Assembly: GCA_001312645.1 (NCBI GenBank)
Contig: BBEG01000015.1
Location: 1-34,933 of the forward strand
DNA: 34,933 bases
Origin: Rhodococcus sp. JCM 9791
GTDB taxonomy: Bacteria > Actinomycetota > Actinomycetes > Mycobacteriales > Mycobacteriaceae
Direction: 5' to 3'
The notes below the pieces were generated by a model that searched no databases, had not been told where the DNA came from, and worked only from the letters and a program-made list of their open reading frames with translations. Of the stretch, positions 17,933 through 26,403 are shown one piece after another (the stretch's first letter is position 1; the number at the start of each line of letters is the position of its first letter). The position numbers were made by a program, and so were the translations under genes.

Positions 17933-18897
17933 TCAGACGGTGAGGATCACCTTCCCGCGCGCTGTCCGGCCCTCCACCGCCGCGTGCGCTGCTGCGGCCT
18001 CCGACAAAGGGAAGCGTGTGATCAGCGGTCGGAACTCCCCGGTCGCAGCGCGCTCCAAGGAGGTCGAGCGCAATGCGTCCCACCCGCCCGGCGGAACCAT
18101 GCGTGGCCCCAGCGCCCAGGTCGCTGTGAGTTGCCGGGAGATCAGGTCGGTGGTTGCGATCTCGGTGGGTGAGCCGGATGCCCACCCGTAGAGGATGATC
18201 CGGCCACCAGGGGCGAGAAGTTCGAGAGCCTGTCGCCCGATCCGGCCGCCGACGCCGTCCATCACGACGCTGACCCGGGGTGCAGAGGCAAGGCGCTCCG
18301 GCCAGTCGGGATCGCTGTAGTCCACCGCGATATCGGCACCGTTGTCGCGCACTTGTGCGGTCTTCGTCGCACCACCGGCGGCCCCGACGACGAAAATGCC
18401 CTCACGATGCAAGCTCTGGACGAGCAGCGTGCCGATGCCACCGGCGGCAGAGAGGACGAGGACGGCATCGTCGACCGTCGGTTGTGTGGCGTGCAGTAGA
18501 CCCAGCGTGGTTGCACCGGTGCCGACCATCGCGACGGCGACGTCGGCGGACAGGTCGTCGGGGATGGGGTAGAGGTTTTCCACGCGAGCGACGGCGAGTT
18601 CGGCGTAGCGCCGTGGCCGTCGAGGTGCGCAGCGACTCTCCGACCGATCCATGTGGCTCGACGCCGTCGCCGACCGCATCGACAGTACCGGCGACCTCCC
18701 CGCCCGGCACGAGCGGAAGTGTCGGTGGCAGATGCGGTCCCACCGTCTCGCCGCGCCGGATCTTCGTCTCGATGGTGTGTACTCCGGCTGCTTCGACCGC
18801 GACACGGACTTCGCCCGGGCCCTGGAACAGGGTCCGCAAGGTACTCGTAGATCAGGTTGTCGGGAACGCCGAAGGCGTGCAGTCGTATTGCGTGCAT
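17933..18897 (-). CDS. Zeta-crystallin-type NADPH:quinone oxidoreductase (three frameshifts)
   Basis: This medium-chain dehydrogenase/reductase lacks a catalytic zinc. Restored pieces are MHAIRLHAFGVPDNLIYEYL, GEVRVAVEAAGVHTIETKIR, LPLVPGGEVAGTVDAVGDGV, YAELAVARVENLYPIPDDLS, the NADPH motif SAAGGIGTLL, VMDGVGG, and a C-terminus ending EGRTARGKVILTV. Breaks are near 18818 (one extra G), 18655 and 18613 (one base lost each); the restored length is 321 aa. Its ATG is one base after the MFS stop, so it is the third gene of a minus-strand operon. It probably reduces quinones or reactive enones, matching the neighbouring exporter and FMN reductase. Confidence 0.87.
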
Positions 18898-18898
18898 G

Positions 18899-20323
18899 TC
18901 ATACCTCGATGCGTCGGCGTGGAAGGAGCAGTGCGGGGAGAAGCGCAGCGGCCAATATTACGGCCACCCACAGGTAGGTGGAACGGAAAGCATCCGCCAG
19001 GAGAGGAAGGGAAGACTCGGGAAGTAGGAAGGCCTGCTCGAGATCCTGCACCTCGGGCAGGCGCTCGGTGACGGACCGCGCGAGCCCGGCCGAGAACACG
19101 GCAGTGCCCAACGCGACCGCGACCTGCTGAATGATCATCAGCCCGGTGCTGGCGGAGGGCACCTCGTCGTGGGTGAGGCCGCGGGTTCCCGCGGCAGTAG
19201 CAGGCATGAGCGTCATACCGATGCCGACGCCCATCACCGACATAGCGGCCATGAGCTGCCAATACGGGGTATCGGCAGAGACGAGGACGGCGAAGAGCAG
19301 AACCCCGGTGGGGGCAATGATCGTGCCCAGCGCGACGACTCGGCCGGGTGGAACCCGATCGACCAGGCGCGTGGCCACCTGCATCGTGAGGCCGGTCGCG
19401 ACAACCTGCGGAATACTCAGCAGTCCGGTGGTGTGTGCGTCCTCCCCGCGAACCATCTGATAGTAGAGCGGCAGCAGGACCATGGACCCGAAGTACGCCG
19501 CTGCCGCGAACGTGAGGGTGAGAGCCGACGCGGCGAGTCTGCGGCGACGGAACAATCGGAGTTCGATGAGCGGCTCGTCGGTCGTGAGAGACCGGACGAC
19601 GAATCCGGCCCCGAACAGGCCGCCGAGCGCGGCGAACATGATTCCTCCGCCGGTGAGTCCGAAGACCAACACTGCGAGTCCGCATGACAGCAACGCGAGC
19701 CCGATCCAGTCGAGGCTGCGTCGAGTGCGGGTCGGGTCGGTGGGGAGAAGGCGGGCGGCGAGTAGCACGCCGACGAGACCGACAGGAACGTTGATCAGGA
19801 AGATCCAACGCCACGATGCCGCGTCGATGAGGAGGCCGCCCAGTACCGGGCCGATCAATGGCCCGATGAGAGGTGGGATGCCGAGCATGCTCATGAGCCG
19901 ACCGTTTTCGCCTTCGCCCGCTGCGCGGAGCACGATGGTCATGCCGACCGGCATCAGCATGCCGCCACCGAGTCCCTGCACTACACGAAAGACCACCAGC
20001 GACCACACATCCCATGCGCACGCGCACAAGACCGAGCCGAGCACGAACAAGATGATTGCGGTGAGGTAGAGCCGCTTGGTGCCGAAGCGTCCGACCGCCC
20101 AGGCGGTGATCGGGATGATGGTGACCAGCCCGAGGACGTATCCGGTGGTCACCCACTGGATGTCGGTCATCGTGGCGTGGAACTCGCGGGCAAGGGTGCC
20201 GATCGCGATGTGGACGATCGTGGTGTCGAGCACCACCATCAGCATGTTGAGTACGACGACCAGCGTCACGGTCATCGGCCGAACCGCCGCGCGTTGCCCG
20301 GCCCGGCCGATGACTGCGGTCAT
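18899..20323 (-). CDS. MFS multidrug exporter, DHA2 (EmrB/QacA) type
   Basis: This intact 474-aa integral membrane protein uses the proton gradient to export drugs. Hydrophobic segments start with VTLVVVLNMLMVVLDTTIVH, which carries the D-T-T-I-V-x-x-A motif of the DHA2 family in the first helix. WVTTGYVLGLV, GRFGTKRLYL (motif A loop) and the GxxxGPxLGG antiporter motif (LIGPVLGGLL) follow. The hydrophobic profile fits 12 to 14 helices. ATG 20323 overlaps the FMN reductase stop (ATGA). A longer upstream frame exists only because it overlaps that gene. It is probably controlled by the TetR at 20996. Confidence 0.93.
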   Translation of the reverse strand: MTAVIGRAGQRAAVRPMTVTLVVVLNMLMVVLDTTIVHIAIGTLAREFHATMTDIQWVTTGYVLGLVTIIPITAWAVGRFGTKRLYLTAIILFVLGSVLCACAWDVWSLVVFRVVQGLGGGMLMPVGMTIVLRAAGEGENGRLMSMLGIPPLIGPLIGPVLGGLLIDAASWRWIFLINVPVGLVGVLLAARLLPTDPTRTRRSLDWIGLALLSCGLAVLVFGLTGGGIMFAALGGLFGAGFVVRSLTTDEPLIELRLFRRRRLAASALTLTFAAAAYFGSMVLLPLYYQMVRGEDAHTTGLLSIPQVVATGLTMQVATRLVDRVPPGRVVALGTIIAPTGVLLFAVLVSADTPYWQLMAAMSVMGVGIGMTLMPATAAGTRGLTHDEVPSASTGLMIIQQVAVALGTAVFSAGLARSVTERLPEVQDLEQAFLLPESSLPLLADAFRSTYLWVAVILAAALLPALLLPRRRIEV

Positions 20324-20904
20324 GCGGGCACTCGCAGCGATTTCAGTGCTTCCGACCAGGCGGAGACCTCGTCGATCAGGCCGGTCAGCGCCGGTTCCTG
20401 GTGCTGCCCAGGTATCAATGCTCCGGGTTCCAGTGGGTCGGTGATGTCGAAGTCGTGGTGCAGCGACAGTACTACCTGGGTGCGTACGGTCGCGACCTTG
20501 ACCTCGGCCAGTACGAGCCGAAGGTGTTCGGCTGCCCGCACCCCTCCGGCTTGGACTCCGTACGTGACGAATCCTGCTGCCTTGTCGGCCCATTCGTCGA
20601 ACAGGAAGTCGATGGCGTCCTTCAATGCTCCGGGGAAGGAGTGGTTGTATTCCGGTGCGACGAAGACGAATCCGTCGTACGCCCCGATCGTCGCGGCCCA
20701 CCGTCGTGTGTGCTCCTTCTCGTACGTGCCGAAGATCGCGGGCGCGGACTCGTCGAGGTGCGGCAGGTCGTAGTCGCGTAGGTCTATGACGTCGTAGGTG
20801 TCGTCCGGCCGGTGTTGCTGGGCGACCTCGTGGACCCACTGCGCCACGGCTGCTGCGCGACGTCCGGGGCGGGTGCTGCCGACGATGATGGCTATCCGTG
20901 TCAT
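20320..20904 (-). CDS. NAD(P)H-dependent FMN reductase (flavodoxin fold)
   Basis: This intact 194-aa protein reduces FMN or quinones using NAD(P)H. The N-terminal phosphate loop is VGSTRPGRRA, followed by the flavin-contact motif APEYNHSFPGALKDAIDFLF, as in the NADPH-dependent azo/FMN reductase family, and VTYGVQAGGVRAAEHLR. It is the first gene of a three-gene operon with the MFS exporter and quinone oxidoreductase, and diverges from a TetR across the operators at 20939-20979. The likely role is quinone or azo-compound detoxification. It could also supply reduced flavin to an oxygenase elsewhere. Confidence 0.92.
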   Translation of the reverse strand: MTRIAIIVGSTRPGRRAAAVAQWVHEVAQQHRPDDTYDVIDLRDYDLPHLDESAPAIFGTYEKEHTRRWAATIGAYDGFVFVAPEYNHSFPGALKDAIDFLFDEWADKAAGFVTYGVQAGGVRAAEHLRLVLAEVKVATVRTQVVLSLHHDFDITDPLEPGALIPGQHQEPALTGLIDEVSAWSEALKSLRVPA

Positions 20905-20938
20905 GCGGTGTCTCCTCGGTCGTTGGGTGCACAAGTAA

Positions 20939-20979
20939 AGTACAACGGGTAATGTATAAAGTGCAATAGGTGTTGTACT
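20939..20979. promoter_or_regulatory. Tandem pair of operators in the FMN reductase/TetR divergent promoter
   Basis: Two 20-bp sites lie 21 bp apart, or two helical turns. The second (20960-20979) is AGTGCAA-N6-TTGTACT, an inverted repeat with one mismatch. The first (20939-20958) is AGTACAA-N6-ATGTATA, a weaker version. AAGTACAAC at 20938 also pairs with GTTGTACTT at 20972-20980. Two repressor dimers on one face of the DNA would block both divergent promoters. The nearby TetR is the likely ligand. Confidence 0.7.
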
Positions 20980-20995
20980 TACTAAGGTGTGGACC

Positions 20996-21571
20996 ATGGC
21001 GTTACGTGCTGACAAGCGAGAATCGATTCTGACCGGGGCGCTCGAGGTGTTCGCCCGCGACGGTTACACGCGGGCCGGCATCGACGTGATCGCCAAAGAA
21101 GCGGGAGTCTCGACGCGGACGATCTACAACCATTTCGGCGACAAGGCGACGCTCTTCCAGGCTGTCATCACCGCAAGCTCCGATCGCGTCGCGGCCGGGC
21201 ACATGTCCGCGATCGACAACTACCTGCGTAAGGTCACCGACCTCGAGGATGACCTCACGGACCTGGGCGTTGCCCTGGTGTGGGACGAGGAGTACGTCAC
21301 CCACTTCGCTCTCGTCCGTCAGATACAGGCCGACATCGACCACATTCCGCCCGCTGCCATCGACGCATGGAGAGACGCCGGGCCGCTACGCGTGCGCCGG
21401 CACCTCGCCGATCGTCTCGAGAAGCTGGACGGGCTGAACCTCGACGACCCGATGCTCGCCGCGTTCCATCTGATGGCATTGATCGGCCGGGACACCTCGG
21501 GCGGGGGGCGTTCGACCGAAGAGCATGTGCGCGCGGGCGTGCGGGTCTTCCTGCACGGCTATTGCGATTGA
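20996..21571 (+). CDS. TetR-family repressor of the FMN reductase/MFS/quinone reductase operon
   Basis: This intact 191-aa regulator starts MALRADKRESILTGALEVFA; the helix-turn-helix is GYTRAGIDVIAKEAGVSTRT followed by IYNHFGDKATLFQAVI. The C-terminal ligand domain is helical. ATG 20996 is preferred because AAGG lies about 8 bases upstream; an in-frame GTG at 20987 would add three residues. It diverges from an operon for redox enzymes and an exporter across a double palindrome, the normal arrangement for a repressor induced by a toxic quinone or drug. It ends close to a convergent gene with a shared hairpin terminator. Confidence 0.92.
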   Translation: MALRADKRESILTGALEVFARDGYTRAGIDVIAKEAGVSTRTIYNHFGDKATLFQAVITASSDRVAAGHMSAIDNYLRKVTDLEDDLTDLGVALVWDEEYVTHFALVRQIQADIDHIPPAAIDAWRDAGPLRVRRHLADRLEKLDGLNLDDPMLAAFHLMALIGRDTSGGGRSTEEHVRAGVRVFLHGYCD

Positions 21572-21582
21572 TCCAGCACAAA

Positions 21583-21621
21583 GTGTGGATCTGAGCCCGG
21601 ATTCCGGGCCCAGATCCACAC
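21583..21621. terminator. Bidirectional hairpin terminator
   Basis: GTGTGGATCTG (21583-21593) pairs perfectly with CAGATCCACAC (21611-21621), and CCCGG/CCGGG pair inside. It lies between the convergent TetR (ends 21571) and solute-binding protein (ends 21629) genes, so it can serve both. Confidence 0.75.
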
Positions 21622-21628
21622 AATGTTG

Positions 21629-23200
21629 TCAGTCGATCCACAGCTCCTCTGGCAGAGGCGAGCCGAGCGTGTACAACTCGACGCCATGGACGTCGTTGCT
21701 GTACATGACCGAGGGAATTGCACGGACGTACCAGATGCCCGGGATCACCTCGATCAAGCGTTCCTGCACGGTGTCGTAGGCGGCCTTGCGGTCATCGAAC
21801 GCCTCACTGATGCGTCCGGTATCGAGTGCTGCGTCGAGTTCGGGATCGTTGGTGCCTGTGAAGTTGCCCGTCGATTGGGAATGCAGCGCGGTCCACAGCG
21901 CGAAATCGGGGTCCTGGACGATTGTGGCGGTGATGATCATGTCGAAGTCGCCGGTAGTGAGCCGCGTGGTGGCCGTCGCGGCGTCGAGCATGTCGACACC
22001 CACCTCGACGTTGTCGTACGCACTCAGCTGCGCCTGCACACCTTCGGCGAGAATCCTGGAATCAGTGGTGGGGAAGGAAGCGAAGGAGAAGCGGACAGGC
22101 GTGCCTTCTGCGGCCAGTTCGTCGAACAGTCGTTGGGCTTCGTCGGGGTCCGATTCCTGGAAGGCGACGTCGCTGAAGAAGGGTGATTGTTCGGGAAAGA
22201 AGGTCTCGGGGACTTCACCTTCGCCGTTGTACACGACGGTGTTGAGCGCATCGAGATCCAAAGCCAATCTCACGGCACGGCGGGCGCGCACATCGTCGAA
22301 CGGGGCCCGACGCTCGTTCATTCCGATCATCTGGCCGCCGCCGGTGGGCAGGGTTTCGGTCTGGAGCCCGGCCTCACGAGCCATGTTGATATTGGCCATG
22401 GTCGACTCCAGAGACAGGTCTGCGGCGCCGGTGGTCATGGCATTGATGCGCTGGTTGGTGTCGTGAACGCCCTTGATCGTGAGGCGGTCGAGATAGGGTT
22501 TGGGCGCGTCCCAGTAGTCGGGGTTCTTCTCCAGCTCGATGGCGCTTTGGCGGGTCCAGTCGACCAATGTGAACGGTCCGGCACCGACCGGGTTCTCGTC
22601 GAAGGCTTGCCGCCCCTTCTGTAGGGCGGCCGGTGACGCGATCCAATTCAGCGCGCCGGCAACGAGTGATTCCGCGAAATGCGGGTTCGGTGCCACCATC
22701 GTGACCTTCAGATTCGTGGCATCGATGACCTCGGTGTCGGCAACCTGGACCGCTTGCCTGGTCGAGGTCGAACCGATACTGGGGTCGCGCAGGCGATCCC
22801 AATTGAACTTGACGGCTGCGGCGTCCAGCGGGGTGCCGTCGGTGAACATCAGACCGGGCCGGAGCGCCAGGTTGTAGGTGATGCCTCCGTCGGAGGACGA
22901 GAAGTCGGTGGCCATCTTGTACTCGATGTCGAACGTCTCGGGGTCGTTGATCATCAATGTCCCGTACAGCGCGTTACCCAATGCGGGGTGAAATGCGAAG
23001 ACATTGGACATCGACGCCGGGTCCAGGGACGGGGGTTCGGCAGCCTGCATGATCGTCATCGATCCGCCGGCTACGGGACTACCGTCCTCGCCTCCGGATT
23101 CGCTGTCCGGGGTGCTGCCTCCGCAGGCCGCTACGAAAAGGAGCAACGCACTGCTGCACAGTGCTGAGACGAGCTTCGGATACGGTGAGATTCGGCGCAT
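21629..23200 (-). CDS. ABC transporter solute-binding lipoprotein, family 5 (peptide/nickel type)
   Basis: This intact protein of about 523 aa starts MRRISPYPKLVSALCSSALL and has a lipobox at LLFVAACGG, so it is exported and anchored. The start at 23200 has GAGAGG upstream; an in-frame ATG at 23236 would add 12 residues. Family features are ITYNLALRPGLMFTDGTPLD followed by AAAVKFNWDRL, GAGPFTLVDWTRQSAIELEK, NPDYWD and RRAVRLALDLDALN. Ligands of the family include peptides, opines, nickel and sugars. No permease or ATPase gene is nearby, so it must work with components encoded elsewhere. The same-strand neighbours are the oxidoreductases upstream, suggesting uptake of their substrate. Confidence 0.93.
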   Translation of the reverse strand: MRRISPYPKLVSALCSSALLLFVAACGGSTPDSESGGEDGSPVAGGSMTIMQAAEPPSLDPASMSNVFAFHPALGNALYGTLMINDPETFDIEYKMATDFSSSDGGITYNLALRPGLMFTDGTPLDAAAVKFNWDRLRDPSIGSTSTRQAVQVADTEVIDATNLKVTMVAPNPHFAESLVAGALNWIASPAALQKGRQAFDENPVGAGPFTLVDWTRQSAIELEKNPDYWDAPKPYLDRLTIKGVHDTNQRINAMTTGAADLSLESTMANINMAREAGLQTETLPTGGGQMIGMNERRAPFDDVRARRAVRLALDLDALNTVVYNGEGEVPETFFPEQSPFFSDVAFQESDPDEAQRLFDELAAEGTPVRFSFASFPTTDSRILAEGVQAQLSAYDNVEVGVDMLDAATATTRLTTGDFDMIITATIVQDPDFALWTALHSQSTGNFTGTNDPELDAALDTGRISEAFDDRKAAYDTVQERLIEVIPGIWYVRAIPSVMYSNDVHGVELYTLGSPLPEELWID

Positions 23201-23321
23201 GATCGACCTCTCGGACTTGACGCACAAATGAGTCATGTGGGTGAAGCGGACGGCGGAACGTTCTCGGTCGCTTTGAACCGAGCGCTGATCGAGTGCTCTG
23301 TGTGCTGCCGGAGATCCGAAC

Positions 23322-23357
23322 GATCGGTCGCCGATGCAGGTGCATCAGCGACCGATC
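23322..23357 (-). terminator. Hairpin terminator after the mycofactocin-type SDR
   Basis: GATCGGTCGC (23322-23331) pairs with GCGACCGATC (23348-23357), and inside, ATGCA/TGCAT pair after a two-base mismatch on each side. It lies 60 bases after the SDR stop at 23418 and before the solute-binding protein start at 23200, so that gene probably has its own promoter. Confidence 0.65.
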
Positions 23358-23417
23358 ACGACGCGACGTGGGGTAGAACGGGTCGGCGCGTTCGGAGTAC
23401 CCCTGCTCTGTAGGTCC

Positions 23418-24252
23418 CTATCTGAGCAACGATCCAGCGTCGATGGGTAGGGCGACGCCGGTGATGAAGCGAGCATCGTCGGACGCGAGAAACAGTGCCG
23501 CCGCGCTGATGTCCTCTGGCTCGACCACGGTGTCGGCAGGATCTGGCCCGTCTGAGCGACCTTGGCGAAGTCCTCCTTCGTCGGGTTCGGCAGGTCGGGT
23601 AGAAAGAGTCGGTAGGTTTCGTCATTGAGGAGCATCGGTGTGCCCACATTGGTGGGGCACAACGTGTTCACACGAATGCGCTTGTCGCCCAGTTCCAACG
23701 CCAGTGTGCGCATCAGGCCGATGACGCCGTGCTTCGCCGCGATGTAGTGGCCGATATGCCGCGCGCCGCGCAAGCCGCCGACGGAACTGGTCAAGATGAT
23801 CGATCCTCCTCGCCGCCGGCCACGATATGGGGAGTGGCCACCTTCGTGGTGGTCCATACGCCGGTCAGGTTGACGTCGATCATGTCGCGCCATGCCTTCT
23901 GGGTCATCTCGTCGAGGGTCGCGCCTTCGCTGGCCAACCCTGCATTGGCCACGACGACATCGAGGCGGCCGAACTTTTCGACGCCCTCCCGTACAACTTC
24001 TGTCATGACGTCTTCGTCGCGCACGTCCGCTTCGACGGCATGGATGCGGCGGCCCAACGCCTCGACCTGGTTGGCTGTTTCGGCGAGATCATCGGGCGTC
24101 GACATGGCGATCTTGACGCCGTCGAGTTGCTTGCAGACGTCGACCGCGATGATGTCTGCGCCTTCTTCGGCCATACGGACGGCGTGGCTTCGTCCTTGAC
24201 CGCGGCCCGCACCGGTGATGAAGGCTACTTTTCCTTCGAGTTTTCCTGACAT
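23418..24252 (-). CDS. Mycofactocin-dependent type SDR oxidoreductase (two frameshifts)
   Basis: The start MSGKLEGKVAFITGAGRGQG, then RSHAVRMAEEGADIIAVDVC, matches the SDR subgroup associated with the redox peptide mycofactocin, in which NAD is held tightly and recycled by that cofactor. NAGLASEG, SIILTSSVGGLRG, catalytic YIAAK and a C-terminal ITGVALPIDAGSLLR in restored frames complete the fold. Breaks near 23812 and 23532 are repaired by one G or C each, giving 278 aa. ATG 24252 with GAGG upstream is chosen; ATG 24264 is an alternative. It follows the molybdenum hydroxylase genes and may oxidise an alcohol made or used by that enzyme. Mycofactocin genes are not in this window. Confidence 0.85.
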
Positions 24253-24300
24253 GTTGTGCCTCATTTCTGTTCATGAGCGGCTCCGCTGAGTCGCTCGTTC

Positions 24301-24324
24301 CGGCCGAATGGGCGCATTCGGCCG
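24301..24324 (-). terminator. Hairpin between coxG-like and SDR genes
   Basis: CGGCCGAAT (24301-24309) pairs perfectly with ATTCGGCCG (24316-24324) around a six-base loop. It lies between the end of the CoxG-like gene (24346) and the SDR start (24252). It may be a partial terminator or an RNA-processing site. Confidence 0.6.
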
Positions 24325-24345
24325 ATCAACGCGAGAATCCGAGAG

Positions 24346-25037
24346 TCAGGCAGAAGTGCGGTGACGCCACCGAACCAACAGGGGGACCGCCAATACCACC
24401 GCCGCTGCGGGGATGAGCACTCGGGTGAGACGGCTGCGTCGGCCGCCGATATTGAGGAGATCTATCGGCGGTGCAGTAGCAGTGCGGCCTGCGATGGGGT
24501 TAGAGGTGTTGCTTGTTTTCACGTCTGCCGGCTCGGTACCGTCCGATGGGTTCGGGCCTATGCTCTCCGAGGCATCGACGTTCGAAGTTCCTGCAGACAC
24601 AAGGATCTGTTCTGCGAGATTCGCGGCGAACTGCCCGATGAGCTTGTTGGACACCTCGGCAAGCGCTCCACGTCCGAACTGCGCGGGCTTTCCGGTGATG
24701 TCGAGTTCGGTCTCGACGAAAACATCGGTACGTCCGTCCGACTCGGACATGCGACACGTAATCACCGCGCTCGCCGTACCGTTTCCACGGGCCTCTCGAC
24801 CGCTACCTTCGAAGACCACGACCTTGGCGGCCTCATCCTTCGAACGTAGTTCGATGATGCCGCCATATTTCAAGGCGATAGGGCCACTTTGACCTTGATA
24901 TTGCCGGAATACTTGTCGCCGTCATGGGACGTGATGGTAGCTCCGGGAACGCAGGGAGCGACTCTTTCGATATCGAGCAATACAGGCCAGGACTCGTCGA
25001 CGGGGACAGCGATGCAGAAGGTGTTCTCGAGTTTCAT
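24346..25037 (-). CDS. CoxG-like SRPBCC protein with C-terminal membrane anchor (one frameshift)
   Basis: CoxG proteins help mature or tether molybdenum hydroxylases at the membrane. The N-terminus MKLENTFCIAVPVDESWPVL, CVPGATITSHDGDKYSGNIK, then VGPIALKYGG and the SRPBCC core with TELDITGKPAQFGRG and LAEVSNKLIGQFAANLAEQI follow the family pattern. A Ser/Thr/Pro-rich linker of about 50 residues leads to one hydrophobic helix (VLIPAAAVVLAVPLLV) and a basic tail, so the protein should be bound to the inner face of the membrane. A break near 24890 (GTGGCCCT, expected GTGGGCCCT) is repaired to 230 aa. It is the last gene of the hydroxylase operon. Confidence 0.85.
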
Positions 25038-25066
25038 ATCGATCCTTGTGGTAGACGCATCGACGG

Positions 25067-25536
25067 TCAGGTGGTTGCCGACGCTGCACGGATGGCGGCC
25101 ACAATCCCTTGATAGCCGGTGCAGCGGCAGATGCTTCCGGAAATTCCGTCGCGAATCTCTTCGTCCGTCGGGTCGGGATTGTCCCGCAACAGTGCCGTGG
25201 CAGTGACAATGAACCCTGGTGTGCAGAAACCACATTGGAGACCGTGGTGTTTGCGGAAGGCTTCCTGGATGGGTGCGAGCGTGCCGTCGGGAGAGGCGAT
25301 GCCCTCGACGGTGGTGATGCAGGTGCCGTCGGCCTGGACTGCGAAGACAAGGCATGCCCGTACGGCCTCACCGTCCATCAAGACCGTGCACGCGCCACAG
25401 ACGCCGTGCTCGCAACCACGTGGGTCCCGGTCAATCCACAGTTGACCCGTAAGAAGTCGGCCAGCGTCAGCCGGGGCGGGACGGACGAGCGCCTCACCGT
25501 GCCGTTGACCTCGATCGTAATATCGACGTCAGTCAT
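25067..25536 (-). CDS. Molybdenum hydroxylase, small [2Fe-2S] subunit (one frameshift)
   Basis: This CoxS-like electron-transfer subunit carries two [2Fe-2S] clusters. The restored 156-aa protein begins [20 protein letters not shown]. The plant-type cluster motif is [15 protein letters not shown]; the second cluster motif is CGFCTPGFI with a later CRCTGYQG. A break near 25418 (GTGGTTGC, expected GTGGGTTGC) lies just before the first cluster Cys. The ATG overlaps the end of the restored medium subunit gene by eight bases. It passes electrons from the molybdenum site to FAD on the medium subunit. Confidence 0.92.
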
Positions 25537-26403
25537 CGATTGCCTCCTCGAGAGCGCTCTTCAACGCGCGTGCACCATGGTTGCCCCGACGCGTGTGCGG
25601 TACGCAGCGGAGCCGTGCAGGTCGGCAGGAACCGACTCCAGGTCGGACACCGCCGCGTGGCCGACGTCGCGCACCTGCAGGTCGTCGATCGAGCAACCGA
25701 CCAGGGAGCGCTCCGTCGAGGTTGCCCGCATCGGTATCGACCCCAGGCCGAAGAGTCCTATGCTGCAGCTTTCGACTCGCGAACTGTCGTCGATCTTCAC
25801 CGCTACGCAGGCTCCTGCCATGGCGAAGTCGCCTTTGCGGCGTGAGAATTCATTGATTGCGAACCCGCATCGTCCTTCCCGGACGGGGAAGGTGACCTTT
25901 GTGAGAATTTCGTCGTCGCGCAAGGCTGTGGTCCACATCCCGGTGAAGAACTCGGAAGCCGGTATGGTTCGTCGGCCGCTCGAGGACAGCGCCTCGAGTT
26001 CGGCATCGAGAGTCAACGCTACCGCAGGGTATTCCGCAGCAGCGTCTGCGTGAGCCACGGAACCACCGAGTGTGCCGCGATTGCGGATCGGGAAGTGTCC
26101 GATCAGCGGGGTGGCTCGGGAGAGCAACGGTACTGACTCGAGGACGGTGGTGGACAAGCCAACTGTGGCCTGGTTCGTCGTTGCACCGATAACTATGGAG
26201 TCCGAATCATGCGTTATTCCGGCAAGATCGGTGAGTCCTCTGATATCGATCAAGTGCTCGAACGCGGCCAGCCGAAGGTTGAGCATCGGCATCAAGCTCT
26301 GGCCACCCGCAATGAGCTTGGCGTCGTCCCCGAACTCTGTCAGGAGTTCGGCAGCCTCCTCGGGTGTGGTCGGCCGATGGTATTCGAATGCCGAAGGTTT
26401 CAT
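25529..26403 (-). CDS. Molybdenum hydroxylase, medium FAD-binding subunit (likely one late frameshift)
   Basis: This CoxM-like subunit binds FAD. MKPSAFEYHRPTTPEEAAEL at the start and the FAD motif AGGQSLMPMLNLRL near residue 32 are diagnostic. A second FAD-contact segment is IRNRGTLGGSVAHADAAAEY. As written the frame stops at 25561 after TMVHAR; one extra G near 25566 extends it by [11 protein letters not shown] to a stop at 25529. That ending overlaps the small subunit start and is usual for the family. The restored length is 291 aa. Its ATG overlaps the large subunit stop (ATGA). Confidence 0.9.

Noticed and set aside
19169-20773. Long plus-strand open frames opposite the MFS and FMN reductase genes
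   Set aside because: They are complementary shadows of well-supported membrane and flavodoxin-fold genes, rich in Arg, Ser and Pro.
18899-20932. A single 677-aa protein covering the MFS exporter with a long N-terminal extension
   Set aside because: The extension overlaps the intact FMN reductase gene in another frame and is low-complexity. The real start is ATG 20323 in an ATGA overlap.
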